DNA of 64,000 nucleotides, from positions 992,001 to 1,056,000 of the forward strand of contig NZ_VFNU01000001.1 of the NCBI RefSeq assembly GCF_006715725.1. Direction: 5' to 3'. The translations under genes and the position numbers were made by a program. Position 1 is the stretch's first letter. The number at the start of each line of letters is the position of its first letter. The notes under the pieces were generated by a model. The model was not told the DNA's origin and made no database searches. It worked only from the letters and a program-made list of their open reading frames with translations. Positions 8,010 through 16,536 of this stretch are shown here, one piece after another. The stretch comes from Nocardioides sp. SLBN-35 (GTDB lineage: Bacteria; Actinomycetota; Actinomycetes; Propionibacteriales; Nocardioidaceae).

Positions 8010-10631
8010 GTGACCGGTGACTCCGCGCTGCGCGCGCGCCTTGCGCTCAGCGCTGAGACGATCGCCTGGGCGGTGCTGTACGCCGGCGCCATGGTGGTCG
8101 GACGGCTCAGCAGGGTGGACACCGAGCTCGCCCTGGTGTGGCCGGCCGCGGGGGTGTCGGTGGTGTGGTTCCTGCGCGCCGGCACCGGGCATCGCCGGCT
8201 CGTCGCGGCCGCGGTACTCGCCGCGGTCACCGGGACGGTCAACTGGGTGACCGGCGTGGAACCGGTCGGCTCCTGGCTCTTCGCGGGCGTCAACGTCGCC
8301 CATGGCCTGGTCGGTGTGGCGGTGCTCGGCCGGCTGGTCGGATGGCGCACCGCGCGTGCGATGAGCTCGCTCGGCGATGTCGCGGCCCTGCTCAGCGCGT
8401 CGGCAGCGAGCGCGGTCGTCAGTGCAGTCCTGGGCGGCCTGGTCGCGGCGACGCGGTTCGGCACCGAGGTCTGGGACGGGATCGGCTTGATCGGTGTGCG
8501 CAACGGCATCAGCACCTTCGTGGTCGCCTCCGCACTCCTGGCCGTGCCCCAGCTCCGGCTCATCGGCAGTCGCGTCCACCGAGCGGGCTCGGTCCTCCTC
8601 GTGCTCGCGGTCCTCGCGGTGTCGCTCGCTGTGGTCCTGGTGCCGTGGCCGGTCGCCTTCATGCTGATCCCTCCCACGGTCGCGGTGGCGCTGCGGTGCG
8701 GGCCAGCCGTGACCAGCGTCGTCGCGGGTGCGCAAGGCGTCCTCGTCGTCCTCACCACGCGGGCCGGCGAAGGGCCGTTCTCGCTCATCCCGCGGGTGGC
8801 GCCGCGCATCCTCGAGGCCCAGGCACTCATCCTCGTCCTCGCCCTGGTCGGGGCCGTCGTGTCGCTCGCCCTCCAGGAGCGGTCGGCGGCGCTCGTCACG
8901 AGCCGTCTTGACCGCGACCGCCTGCGGGCCCACATGGACGCGGCGCTGGTTGCCAACGCGCACGTGGTGTCCACCGTGTCGACGGCTCCCGAGGTCCTGG
9001 ACGTGAACGGGGCGATGATGGCGCTGACCGGCCGGACGCGCGCAGAGCTGGTCGGGACGGACCCCTGCGGCTGGTTGACCCCGGCGTCGGCGGCACTGCT
9101 CGGCTCGGGGATCGGCGATCTCACCTCAGGTTCGCAGACCGGCTGGCGCGGCGAGCTGCAGCTCGCCGATGGGTGGGGCGCGGGATGGGTGGACGCGGCG
9201 CTGTCCGCCGTCGGGTCGACCGGCCTCCCGGCACGTCCAGAGCTCAATCTGCAGATGATCGACGTGACGGTGCAGAAGGAGGCGGAGGAACGGTTGGCGA
9301 CGATGGCCCTTCACGACGAGCTGACCGGGCTGCCGAACCGGGTCCTGTGGGCGGACCGGTTGGAGATCGCGCTCAGCGAAGCGGGGCGGAGCGGGTCGGT
9401 GGTGGGCATCCTGTACGTCGACGTCGACCACTTCAAGGAGGTCAACGATCGCCACGGTCATGACGTGGGCGACGAGCTCCTGCGGGAGATCGCGCGGCGC
9501 CTCTCGGGGGTGGTGCGTCCGCACGACACCGTGGCTCGTATCGGCGGCGACGAGTTCGTCGTCCTGTGCCCCCGTCTGCAGACCACCGCCGACGGGCTCG
9601 GGCTCGCCGCGCGCATCCAGCAGGTGATGGCAGCGCCGGTGCAGGCCGGACCCTGGCAGCTCACCCCCACGGTGAGCGTGGGAGTCGCCTTCGCCGACGG
9701 CGACGACGACCCGCGGGTCGTGCTGCGGCGCGCCGACACCGCGCTGTACACCGCCAAGGACCGCGGTCGCGCGAGGTTCGAGGTCTACCGTCCGAACCTC
9801 GAGGCCGAGCTCGAGCGATCGGCCCAGGTGCTCGACCGCCTCGGTGAGGCCCAACGCAACGGCGAGCTGCGCGTGCACTACCAGCCCGTCGTCGACGCGG
9901 GAACCCGACGAGTCGTCGCCCTCGAGGCGCTGCTGCGCTGGGAGCACCCGGAGCGGGGCACGCTCTCCCCGAAGACATTCCTGGACGTGCTCGAGTCGAG
10001 CGAGCTCATCCACAGCGTCGGTGGCTTCGTGCTGCGGCAGGCGTGTGACGACGCCGCAGAGCTGCTCGCACGCGGGCACCGCCTGGCGGTGCACGTCAAC
10101 ATCAGCGCGCGGGAGCTGGCGCGACCGGGGCTGCGGGAGGACGTCGAGCAGACCCTCGTCGAGACCGGGATGCCTGCCGAGCTCCTGGTCCTCGAGATCA
10201 CCGAGACCCGACTGGTCGCCGTGAACGGGTCGCTGCTGCGCGACCTGCACGCGTTGCGCGCCCGCGGAGTCCGGGTGGCGGTCGACGACTTCGGAACGGG
10301 CTACAGCGCGCTGACGCAGCTCGTGGAGCTTCCGGTGGACGTCCTCAAGCTGGACAAGGGCTTCGTCAGCGAGATCACGACCAGCGCCCGTGCCCGAGCA
10401 GTCAGTGCCGGCGTGCAGGCCATGGCGGCGGGACTCGGCGTCGTCACCATCGCCGAGGGTGTCGAGACGGAGCGCCAGGCAGAGGAGCTGGCGGCCCTGG
10501 GATTCGAGCTGTTGCAGGGATTCCTCTTCGGACGACCCCGCGCGATGGTTGACTGGCTCGAGGAGCTGGCCGCCGGGAGGGGCGGCCCGTGGGAGCTGCG
10601 GTCCGGGACGCACGGAGAGGGCCGTGGATGA
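8010..10631 (+). CDS. Membrane-anchored GGDEF-EAL protein (cyclic-di-GMP synthase/phosphodiesterase)
   Basis: 873 residues from GTG 8010. Residues about 10-295 carry eight or so hydrophobic segments of MASE1-like character. A PAS-like segment follows (LLALTGRTRAELVG region, about 310-430). The GGDEF domain has an intact active-site loop GGDEF at 512-516 and an RxxD inhibitory I-site (RPHD) five residues ahead of it, so product feedback is expected. The EAL domain begins with E639-A-L-L-R and keeps DDFGTGYS and the LKLDK lysine, so both activities look intact. Its TGA overlaps the ATG of the MshEN-glycosyltransferase gene (ATGA), which suggests that it feeds c-di-GMP to that partner. Confidence 0.9.
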   Translation: MTGDSALRARLALSAETIAWAVLYAGAMVVGRLSRVDTELALVWPAAGVSVVWFLRAGTGHRRLVAAAVLAAVTGTVNWVTGVEPVGSWLFAGVNVAHGLVGVAVLGRLVGWRTARAMSSLGDVAALLSASAASAVVSAVLGGLVAATRFGTEVWDGIGLIGVRNGISTFVVASALLAVPQLRLIGSRVHRAGSVLLVLAVLAVSLAVVLVPWPVAFMLIPPTVAVALRCGPAVTSVVAGAQGVLVVLTTRAGEGPFSLIPRVAPRILEAQALILVLALVGAVVSLALQERSAALVTSRLDRDRLRAHMDAALVANAHVVSTVSTAPEVLDVNGAMMALTGRTRAELVGTDPCGWLTPASAALLGSGIGDLTSGSQTGWRGELQLADGWGAGWVDAALSAVGSTGLPARPELNLQMIDVTVQKEAEERLATMALHDELTGLPNRVLWADRLEIALSEAGRSGSVVGILYVDVDHFKEVNDRHGHDVGDELLREIARRLSGVVRPHDTVARIGGDEFVVLCPRLQTTADGLGLAARIQQVMAAPVQAGPWQLTPTVSVGVAFADGDDDPRVVLRRADTALYTAKDRGRARFEVYRPNLEAELERSAQVLDRLGEAQRNGELRVHYQPVVDAGTRRVVALEALLRWEHPERGTLSPKTFLDVLESSELIHSVGGFVLRQACDDAAELLARGHRLAVHVNISARELARPGLREDVEQTLVETGMPAELLVLEITETRLVAVNGSLLRDLHALRARGVRVAVDDFGTGYSALTQLVELPVDVLKLDKGFVSEITTSARARAVSAGVQAMAAGLGVVTIAEGVETERQAEELAALGFELLQGFLFGRPRAMVDWLEELAAGRGGPWELRSGTHGEGRG

Positions 10632-12442
10632 ACCGGATCGGCAACCGGCTGGTCGCGCGCGGGGTCGTCCATCCGGACGAGTTGACAGCAGCCCTCCAGC
10701 GGCAGCGCGAGGAAGGCGGCTACCTCGGCCAGCTGCTCCTCGACGCGGGTGCACTCAACCGACAGGAGCTGCACGGCAGCCTCGCCGAGCAGTGGGGCAT
10801 CGCTTGGCGGGACCTCGACCAGGACCCGCCCGATCCGGCCGTCCTGGCCACGACCGACGTCGACCTGTGCCTGGAGCTCGGGTGGCTGCCCTGCGAGGTC
10901 ACCGACCGCGGGGTCGTGGTCGCGACCACCGTCCAGCCGGGCCCGGACCTGCTCCTCGAGATCGAGGAGCAGTTCCCCGGGACGCACGTCGATCTTGTCG
11001 CCTGCACTCGCCGTGACCTCGACCATGTCGTCCTCGAGGTACGTCGGCGCCGGGACCGCCCGGCGTCCGGCCTCGACCGCGGCCCGGGGTTGCGCCTGCG
11101 CCCCTGTGCCATCACCGGCCTGATCACGGTCGCGCTCCTCTACCTGGTCGCCCTGGCGTCCATCGCTACGGAAGATCTGCTGAGTGCCGTCCTGGCGTCC
11201 GCGGGCGTGCTCTTCGCCGGTGGCGTGCTGGGGCAGAGCCTTGCTGCGGTCCGCCTCGCGACGAGCGAGGTGGAGCCCGAGGGGCAGGGGCGGGACGAGG
11301 GCTGGCCCGATGCGGACCTACCTGGAGCCGACGACCTGCTGCTCCCCGTGTACACGGTCCTCGTCGCCGTTCCCGAGGGGGTCGCGGCGATCGCGCGCGC
11401 GATCGCCACCCTGGCGGGTCTGGACTACCCGCGCTCGCGCCTGGACGCCGTGCTGCTGGTGCCCGACGAAGCCCTGGACGCCGTACGCCGCGCCGCGCCG
11501 CCGGACTGGGTGCGGGTGGTCCACCTGCCGGTGGAGATCGCCGTGGACCGGACCCGCGCCTACGACGAGGGACTGGCCTTCGCCAGAGGGAGGTACGTCG
11601 TCGCGTACGACCCCGACGACGTGCCGGAACCCGACCAGCTCAGGAGGGCGGTCGCGGAGTTCGAGTCCGACCTTGCTGCTTGCTTGGGCGCGCGGCGTAC
11701 TCACCCGGCGCTCATGAGGCTCGACGTCGAATGCCACACGTGGGTCCGGCCGGACTCGCTCGCCAGCGCTGTCGACCGGGTCGAGTCCTCGCTCGGCCTG
11801 AACCGGGCCCAGCCCGTCCAGCGCGACACCGCCGACCACCGCCCGGAGCTGACCTCGAGCCACTTCAACACGCGCGTTCTCCGCCGGCTCGGGGGGTGGT
11901 CCGCGGTGACCGCCGGCGCCGGACCCGAGTGGATCGGCGTGCAGTCCCTCCCGACCGGCCTTCTGCATTCCTCGACCCACCACCGGCGGGCGCGCGGCCT
12001 GCGGGCCACCTTCCGCCGGCAGGTCGTCCTGGCGGTCAGCTCACTCGATGCCGCCGTGGCAAGGGCAAGGGGGGTCGTCCGGGCCCCGGAGGCCGCTGAG
12101 CCACTGCCCGCCATCGCGGCGACGTTGGTGGGTTTCGCGGCTCCGGTGCTCCAGCTGACCTACCCCGTGGCACTGGTCGGTGCCTCGGTCTTCGCCGCTC
12201 GAGCGGGTGCCATGGGCGAGGTCGGTGTTCGCGTGGGAGCCGTCGGCGTCGTCGGCCTGCTGGGCGGCCTGGCAGTCGCCGTCGGCACCGCGTCGGTGTT
12301 GGTGGGGCGACGGCACGGATGGCGAGCGGCCGGATCGGCCGTGGTGGTCCCCGCGGCCTGGCTGGTCTCGGCTGCGGCGGCCTGGCACGCCGTGGTGGTC
12401 GTGCTGCCGTGCCGTCGCCGTCGGGGTGCGCCGGCGCGCTGA
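10628..12442 (+). CDS. MshEN (c-di-GMP receptor) domain fused to membrane glycosyltransferase-like domain
   Basis: 604 residues. Residues 3-26 and 32-55 are two 24-residue R/Y-[IL]-G-x-x-L-x-x-x-G-x-x-x-x-x-x-L-x-x-x-L-x-x-Q motifs separated by five residues. That is exactly the layout of the MshEN domain, which binds c-di-GMP in type II secretion and type IV pilus ATPases and in NfrB-type glycosyltransferases. Two membrane segments follow (about 162-205), then a family 2 glycosyltransferase-like domain (VYTVLVAVPEG about 240; DPDD at 328-331) and hydrophobic segments from about 495 on. The usual T-E-D and Q-x-x-R-W motifs of processive GT2 enzymes are not evident, so catalysis is uncertain. 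Probably c-di-GMP-controlled glycan synthesis or export. Confidence 0.75.
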   Translation: MNRIGNRLVARGVVHPDELTAALQRQREEGGYLGQLLLDAGALNRQELHGSLAEQWGIAWRDLDQDPPDPAVLATTDVDLCLELGWLPCEVTDRGVVVATTVQPGPDLLLEIEEQFPGTHVDLVACTRRDLDHVVLEVRRRRDRPASGLDRGPGLRLRPCAITGLITVALLYLVALASIATEDLLSAVLASAGVLFAGGVLGQSLAAVRLATSEVEPEGQGRDEGWPDADLPGADDLLLPVYTVLVAVPEGVAAIARAIATLAGLDYPRSRLDAVLLVPDEALDAVRRAAPPDWVRVVHLPVEIAVDRTRAYDEGLAFARGRYVVAYDPDDVPEPDQLRRAVAEFESDLAACLGARRTHPALMRLDVECHTWVRPDSLASAVDRVESSLGLNRAQPVQRDTADHRPELTSSHFNTRVLRRLGGWSAVTAGAGPEWIGVQSLPTGLLHSSTHHRRARGLRATFRRQVVLAVSSLDAAVARARGVVRAPEAAEPLPAIAATLVGFAAPVLQLTYPVALVGASVFAARAGAMGEVGVRVGAVGVVGLLGGLAVAVGTASVLVGRRHGWRAAGSAVVVPAAWLVSAAAAWHAVVVVLPCRRRRGAPAR

Positions 12443-12449
12443 CCGGTCT

Positions 12450-12602
12450 TCAGGCGGCCAGCGGCAGCGAGCCGGGCATCACCGTCGGCGCGCAGTCGCA
12501 GCTGTCGCTGCACGCAAGGAAGGTGTGCACGGCATGGCCGCACGCGGGGCACGGCAGGTCGTGGCTGAGGTGCTGGGGCTGGGTGTTCGTGGTGTTCCAC
12601 AT
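12450..12602 (-). CDS. Tiny Cys-rich protein, paralogue 1
   Basis: 50 residues: the core HLSHDLPCPACGHA-VHTFLACSDSCDCAPT is followed by VMPGSLPLAA. Five cysteines in a C-x2-C ... C-x3-C-x-C layout plus histidines suggest a small zinc- or other metal-binding knuckle. A paralogue with the same core lies at 13050-13190, on the other side of the DUF1294 gene. Conservation of the protein sequence between the two copies, with differing N- and C-termini, supports both as real genes. I do not recognise the family and give no function. Confidence 0.65.
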   Translation of the reverse strand: MWNTTNTQPQHLSHDLPCPACGHAVHTFLACSDSCDCAPTVMPGSLPLAA

Positions 12603-12718
12603 GGCCGTGTCTCCTTCGTGGTCTCGCCTGCTTCTACTAGGACGACGAAGCGGGTCGCCCTGATACGACACGGTGGGCGCGGAGATCTTGCAGAAAACTC
12701 CGCGGTCCCGGTGAGCGG

Positions 12719-13036
12719 TCAGCCGACGAGGGCGCCGAGGTCGACCGGTGCAGCGAGCAGCAGGGTGGCGGCACCGGCCACGTTGGTGACGACGGTGAGC
12801 CACAGCACCGTGACGAACGGCTGCTTGCGGGTCTTGTGGCGGAACAGCCGGCGGCCGGCGAGCGCGCCGGGCCAGCCGCCGAGGAGGGCGACGAGGTGGA
12901 GCGTCGACTCGCGGGTACGCCACTCGCCGTCCTGGGCGGCGCGCTTGTCGGCGCGGTAGAGGACGAGTGCGACCAGGCTGAGGACACCGTACGTCGCAGC
13001 GAGGGTGAGCAGGACGTCCGCGCGTTCGATGACCAC
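12719..13036 (-). CDS. DUF1294 membrane protein
   Basis: 105 residues. Hydrophobic segments near residues 9-27, 47-60 and 78-96 flank the motif LYRADKRAAQDGEWRTRESTLHLVALLGGWPGALAGRRLFRHKTRKQPF, which is the signature of the DUF1294 family of small inner-membrane proteins; in other bacteria this domain is often fused to a cold-shock domain. Function unknown. It sits between two tiny Cys-rich paralogues on the same strand. Confidence 0.85.
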   Translation of the reverse strand: MVIERADVLLTLAATYGVLSLVALVLYRADKRAAQDGEWRTRESTLHLVALLGGWPGALAGRRLFRHKTRKQPFVTVLWLTVVTNVAGAATLLLAAPVDLGALVG

Positions 13037-13049
13037 GGCCCGAAGCGTG

Positions 13050-13190
13050 TCAGGCGGCGGCGAAGGCAGCGGAGCCGGGCATCACGGTCGGTGCGCAGTC
13101 ACAGGTGTCGCTGCAGGCGAGGAAGGTGTGTGCGGCGTGGCCGCAGGCCAGGCAGGGCAGGTCGTGGCTGAGGTGTTCGGTGCGGGCCAT
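13050..13190 (-). CDS. Tiny Cys-rich protein, paralogue 2
   Basis: 46 residues, starting MARTEHLSHDLPCLACGHA and continuing AHTFLACSDTCDCAPTVMPGS. It is a close paralogue of the 50-residue protein at 12450-12602: nearly all of the core from HLSHDLPC to VMPGS is shared, including all five cysteines. Its ATG is placed by the point where similarity begins. A metal-binding role is plausible; function unknown. Confidence 0.65.
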   Translation of the reverse strand: MARTEHLSHDLPCLACGHAAHTFLACSDTCDCAPTVMPGSAAFAAA

Positions 13191-13310
13191 GGCTGCCCTC
13201 CTCTCCGATCGGGTCTCCGATCAGGATGACCCGACCGGCGTACCCGACTCATCGGCCGTTCGGGCCCGAACCGGAGTGGTCCCGACGGACCAGGAGGTGA
13301 CCCGACCGGG

Positions 13311-14108
13311 TCAGCGCCCGCGCGGCCCGTAGACCGCGTCCGCCTTCTTGAACGCGGCCTCGCGGGCGGCCTTCGTGTTGCGGGCCGCGAGCAGGTAGGC
13401 CTGCTCGAGCCGCTCGCGGGCGAAGGTACGACGCGGCGAGGCGCTCCAGGTGTCGTTGAAGAGCCGCTTGGCGGCGGCGAGCGCGTCGGGGGACTTCTGC
13501 GACAGCTCGTCGGCCAGGCGCAGGGCGCCGGCGAGCGGGTCGTTGTCGAGGCGGGTGACCAGGCCGAGGTCCCTGGCGCGGGAGCCGTCGAAGACCTCGG
13601 CGGTCATGGTGAGCAGCTTGGCCTGGTCGATGCCGACGAGCTCCTTGAGGGCCTGGATGCCGGACATGTCGGGGATCAGGCCCCACTTGCCCTCGAGCAC
13701 CGACCAGCGCGAGTCGGGGGTGGCGATGCGGAAGTCGGCGGCGAGCGCGATCTGCAGGCCGCCACCGAGGCAGTGGCCGTGGACCGCCGCGATCACGGGG
13801 ACAGGGATCCGGCGGAAGGCCCATGGGGCCTCCTGGAAGGTGTTGGTGCCACGCAGCGGCCGCGGGACGAACGCCTTCGCGACGCCGGCCGGGTTGCGGA
13901 GCACGGACGCGAAGTCGAGGCCGGCGCAGAACGCGTCGCCCTCGCCGCTGATCACGACGGCGCGCAGCGTCTTGTCGCGGCGCAGGGCGTGCGCGGTGGC
14001 GACCAGGTCGTCGAGGATGTCGAGGGTCAGTGCGTTGAGCTTGTCGGGACGGTCCAGCCGGACGTGGGCGATGCCGTCGGTGATCGTGCAGCTGACGTGG
14101 GTGCTCAT
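13311..14108 (-). CDS. Crotonase / enoyl-CoA hydratase-isomerase family protein
   Basis: 265 residues starting MSTHVSCTITDGIAHVRLDRPDKLNALT. The crotonase fold is clear: GEGDAFCAGLDFASV (first oxyanion strand), AAVHGHCLGGGLQIALAADFRIAT (second oxyanion loop GGG) and LIPDMSGIQALKELVG. At the positions of the two catalytic glutamates of enoyl-CoA hydratase only one acidic residue (the E of VLEGKWGL) is seen, so isomerase or other crotonase chemistry is possible. A longer open frame begins nine codons upstream, but ATG 14108 gives the conserved N-terminus. Probably monocistronic. Confidence 0.85.
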   Translation of the reverse strand: MSTHVSCTITDGIAHVRLDRPDKLNALTLDILDDLVATAHALRRDKTLRAVVISGEGDAFCAGLDFASVLRNPAGVAKAFVPRPLRGTNTFQEAPWAFRRIPVPVIAAVHGHCLGGGLQIALAADFRIATPDSRWSVLEGKWGLIPDMSGIQALKELVGIDQAKLLTMTAEVFDGSRARDLGLVTRLDNDPLAGALRLADELSQKSPDALAAAKRLFNDTWSASPRRTFARERLEQAYLLAARNTKAAREAAFKKADAVYGPRGR

Positions 14109-14145
14109 GACCTCGATGCTACCCGCAGGTAACATCGAGGGGGAG

Positions 14146-15165
14146 TCAGGGCTGCCGCTCGATGCGCCAGCGGTCGGCGACCGCGGGCCGCCGGTCCGGA
14201 TCGATCGTCACCTGCGTTGATCCGGTGAAGCGCACCGTCCGCGGCCCGGACGGCGACAGATACCGGAACGCGCCGTCGGCCAGGCGGACCGTCGTACCGT
14301 CCACCGTGACGGTGGGCGTGGTCGTGAACCCGTGCCACCAGCCCTCGGGGAGCCGGTCGTCGCCCGCTGGGTAGACGAGGTCGGCGATCGGGCAGTACGC
14401 CGTGCCGTCCTCGCAGCGGTCGAACGCCGCCAGGGCCGCCTGGGTGAGCGCGGCGACCCCTTCCTCGGTCGCGGCCGGCCGGAGTGCGGGCGCAGGCGAG
14501 ACCGCCGAGCCGGCCACGACGACGACCTGCTCCGGCGGCGAGGCGAACCAGGGGGCGATGCCGCCGCGGGCCGGATAGACCGCGGGGTGCAGCCGGAGGC
14601 CGGCGGGCTCGTACGTCGTCTGCCCGGGAACCGTGACGGGGACGTCGCCGACGGTGACGTCGAGCGGGGTCGAGAGCCACGTCGCGCCGTTCCAGTCGAC
14701 CGACCCGGCCAGCGGCGTCACGACCAGCCAGCGGGAGGCCTCGCCACCGGATCCTCCGCGGGATCGGCCCAGGGTGATCGTCGCGCGGTGGCGCTCGCCG
14801 GCGAGGTGGTAGCGGACCTCGAACTCCTCGAACCCGTCGAAGACCAGGTCGCTCGGGACGGTGGAGCGTGCCGTCGAGACCTCGCGGGAGTCGCCGAGGG
14901 TCACGTCGCTGATCCGCGAGCTCGCCTCGGCGAGGAGGGCGCCGGCCAGCGCCCACTCGTCCGCGTCGGTCGGTGCGAGCAACTCGTCGAGCTCGCTGGG
15001 GTCCGCGCTCTCGTCGGCGAGCACCCGGAGGTACCGCTCGGCGGTCTCCCGGGCCTGCGCCTCGGTCCCACGACGGCCGGCGAGGGCGACGCCCGCCACC
15101 CCGACCAGCAGCACGACGGCGAGGACGCCGACGAGGGCGCGTCGCGAAGGTGGCCACGAGAGCAC
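14146..15165 (-). CDS. Membrane-anchored hypothetical protein
   Basis: 339 residues from a GTG preceded by GGAGGA at suitable spacing. One N-terminal hydrophobic segment (RALVGVLAVVLLVGVAGVALAG) anchors an extracytoplasmic domain, with an adjoining helical part (RYLRVLADESADPSELDELLAPTDADEW) and beta-rich remainder. Two cysteines (CEDGTAYC) could form a disulphide. The overall layout, a short anchor then an NTF2-like plus beta domain, is common in unnamed actinobacterial lipid- or wall-associated proteins. No family recognised. Confidence 0.6.
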   Translation of the reverse strand: MLSWPPSRRALVGVLAVVLLVGVAGVALAGRRGTEAQARETAERYLRVLADESADPSELDELLAPTDADEWALAGALLAEASSRISDVTLGDSREVSTARSTVPSDLVFDGFEEFEVRYHLAGERHRATITLGRSRGGSGGEASRWLVVTPLAGSVDWNGATWLSTPLDVTVGDVPVTVPGQTTYEPAGLRLHPAVYPARGGIAPWFASPPEQVVVVAGSAVSPAPALRPAATEEGVAALTQAALAAFDRCEDGTAYCPIADLVYPAGDDRLPEGWWHGFTTTPTVTVDGTTVRLADGAFRYLSPSGPRTVRFTGSTQVTIDPDRRPAVADRWRIERQP

Positions 15166-15248
15166 GGGCACTCCTCCAGGACGACGACAGGGCGCCCGGA
15201 CGTTGCCCGGAGGGGCTCCGCCCGAAACGCCCTGGCGAACGCCGGAGG

Positions 15249-16490
15249 TCAGGCCGCCTTGACCATCTCCTTCTTGGCGGCCGCGCTCTCGAGCAGGCGC
15301 TGCATGACCCGGCGCTTGCGCTTGTCGGCCGTCGTCATGGCGTAGAGGAGCTTGAGCTGCGAGGGCAGGTTCTTCGCGTTGGTCGTCGCCAGCCAGCCGT
15401 TGGGGAAGGACAGCCGGACCACGCGGTGCCAGGCGCTGTAGACCTGCTGCGGCAGCGGCGCCGAGTGGTAGTTGAGGCCGTACTTGGCGAAGACGGCCTG
15501 CACCTTCGGCGCGACCTCGGCGTACCGGCTGCTCGGCAGGTCGGGGAAGAGGTGGTGCTCGATCTGGTGCGAGAGGTTGCCGGTCATGATGTGCATCAGC
15601 TTCGAGCCGGAGATGTTGGCGGAGCCGAGCATCTGGCGCAGGTACCACTCGCCCCGGGTCTCCTTCTCCGGGATCGACTTCAGCTCGAAGGTCTCGACGC
15701 CCTCCGGGAAGTGACCACACATGATGACCGAGTGCGACCACAGGTTGCGCACCACGTTGGCGGTGAAGTTCGCGGCCAGCGCGGGGAGGAAGGAGCCCGT
15801 CGGCAGCGCGAGCGCCGGGTTGACGACGTAGTCCTTGGTCGCCTGCTTGCGGATCTTCTTCAGCGTCTTGGAGAGGTTGCGCTTGAACTCCTCGCTGCGC
15901 TTCTCCTTCGGCGTGCGCAGGTTGCGGCCCAGCTCGAGGTCGTAGGCCGCGATGCCGTACTCGAAGAAGCACGCGTTGATGAAGTTCCACAGCGGCTGCG
16001 CGAGGTAGAGCGGGTACCAGCGCTGCTCCTCGTCGACGCGCATGATGCCGTAGCCGAGGTCGTTGTCCTTGCCGACGATGTTCGTGTAGGTGTGGTGGAT
16101 CTCGTTGTGGGAGTGCTTCCAGCCGTCGGCGGTCGAGGCGTTGTCCCACTCCCAGGTGGTCGAGTGGATCTTCGGGTCACGCATCCAGTCCCACTGGCCG
16201 TGCATGACGTTGTGGCCGATCTCCATGTTCTCGAGGATCTTGGCGACGCTCAGGCCCACCGTGCCCGCGACCCAGGCCGGCGGGAAGATGCTGACCAGCA
16301 GGGTGGCGCGGGAGGCGAGCTCCAGCTTGCGCTGCAGGTCGACCATCTTGCGGATGTACGCCGCGTCCTCCTCGCCGCGCGCCTCGAGCACCTCAGCGCG
16401 GATGGCGTCGAGCTCGGCGCCGAGCGCCTCGATGTCCTCGGGGGAGAGGTGGGCGATGGGGTTGTCGGCCTTGTTGGTGACGGTCGTCAT
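15249..16490 (-). CDS. Membrane fatty-acyl desaturase (DesA3-like)
   Basis: 413 residues with the three histidine boxes of membrane di-iron desaturases: H93-x3-H97 (HNVMH), HNEIHH at 128-133, and HQIEHHLFPDLP near residue 310. Several hydrophobic segments lie between the boxes. Sequence and context match the mycobacterial DesA3 type, an acyl-CoA delta-9 desaturase that makes oleoyl-type chains for membrane lipid and triacylglycerol. GAAGGAG stands 7 bases before the ATG. The gene upstream on the same strand, 46 bp away, encodes the flavin/iron-sulphur reductase that supplies electrons, as in the mycobacterial pair. Confidence 0.9.
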   Translation of the reverse strand: MTTVTNKADNPIAHLSPEDIEALGAELDAIRAEVLEARGEEDAAYIRKMVDLQRKLELASRATLLVSIFPPAWVAGTVGLSVAKILENMEIGHNVMHGQWDWMRDPKIHSTTWEWDNASTADGWKHSHNEIHHTYTNIVGKDNDLGYGIMRVDEEQRWYPLYLAQPLWNFINACFFEYGIAAYDLELGRNLRTPKEKRSEEFKRNLSKTLKKIRKQATKDYVVNPALALPTGSFLPALAANFTANVVRNLWSHSVIMCGHFPEGVETFELKSIPEKETRGEWYLRQMLGSANISGSKLMHIMTGNLSHQIEHHLFPDLPSSRYAEVAPKVQAVFAKYGLNYHSAPLPQQVYSAWHRVVRLSFPNGWLATTNAKNLPSQLKLLYAMTTADKRKRRVMQRLLESAAAKKEMVKAA

Positions 16491-16536
16491 GGGGATGGCT
16501 CCTTCAGGGGGTGGGAGTCAGTGGTCTCAGGGGGTC

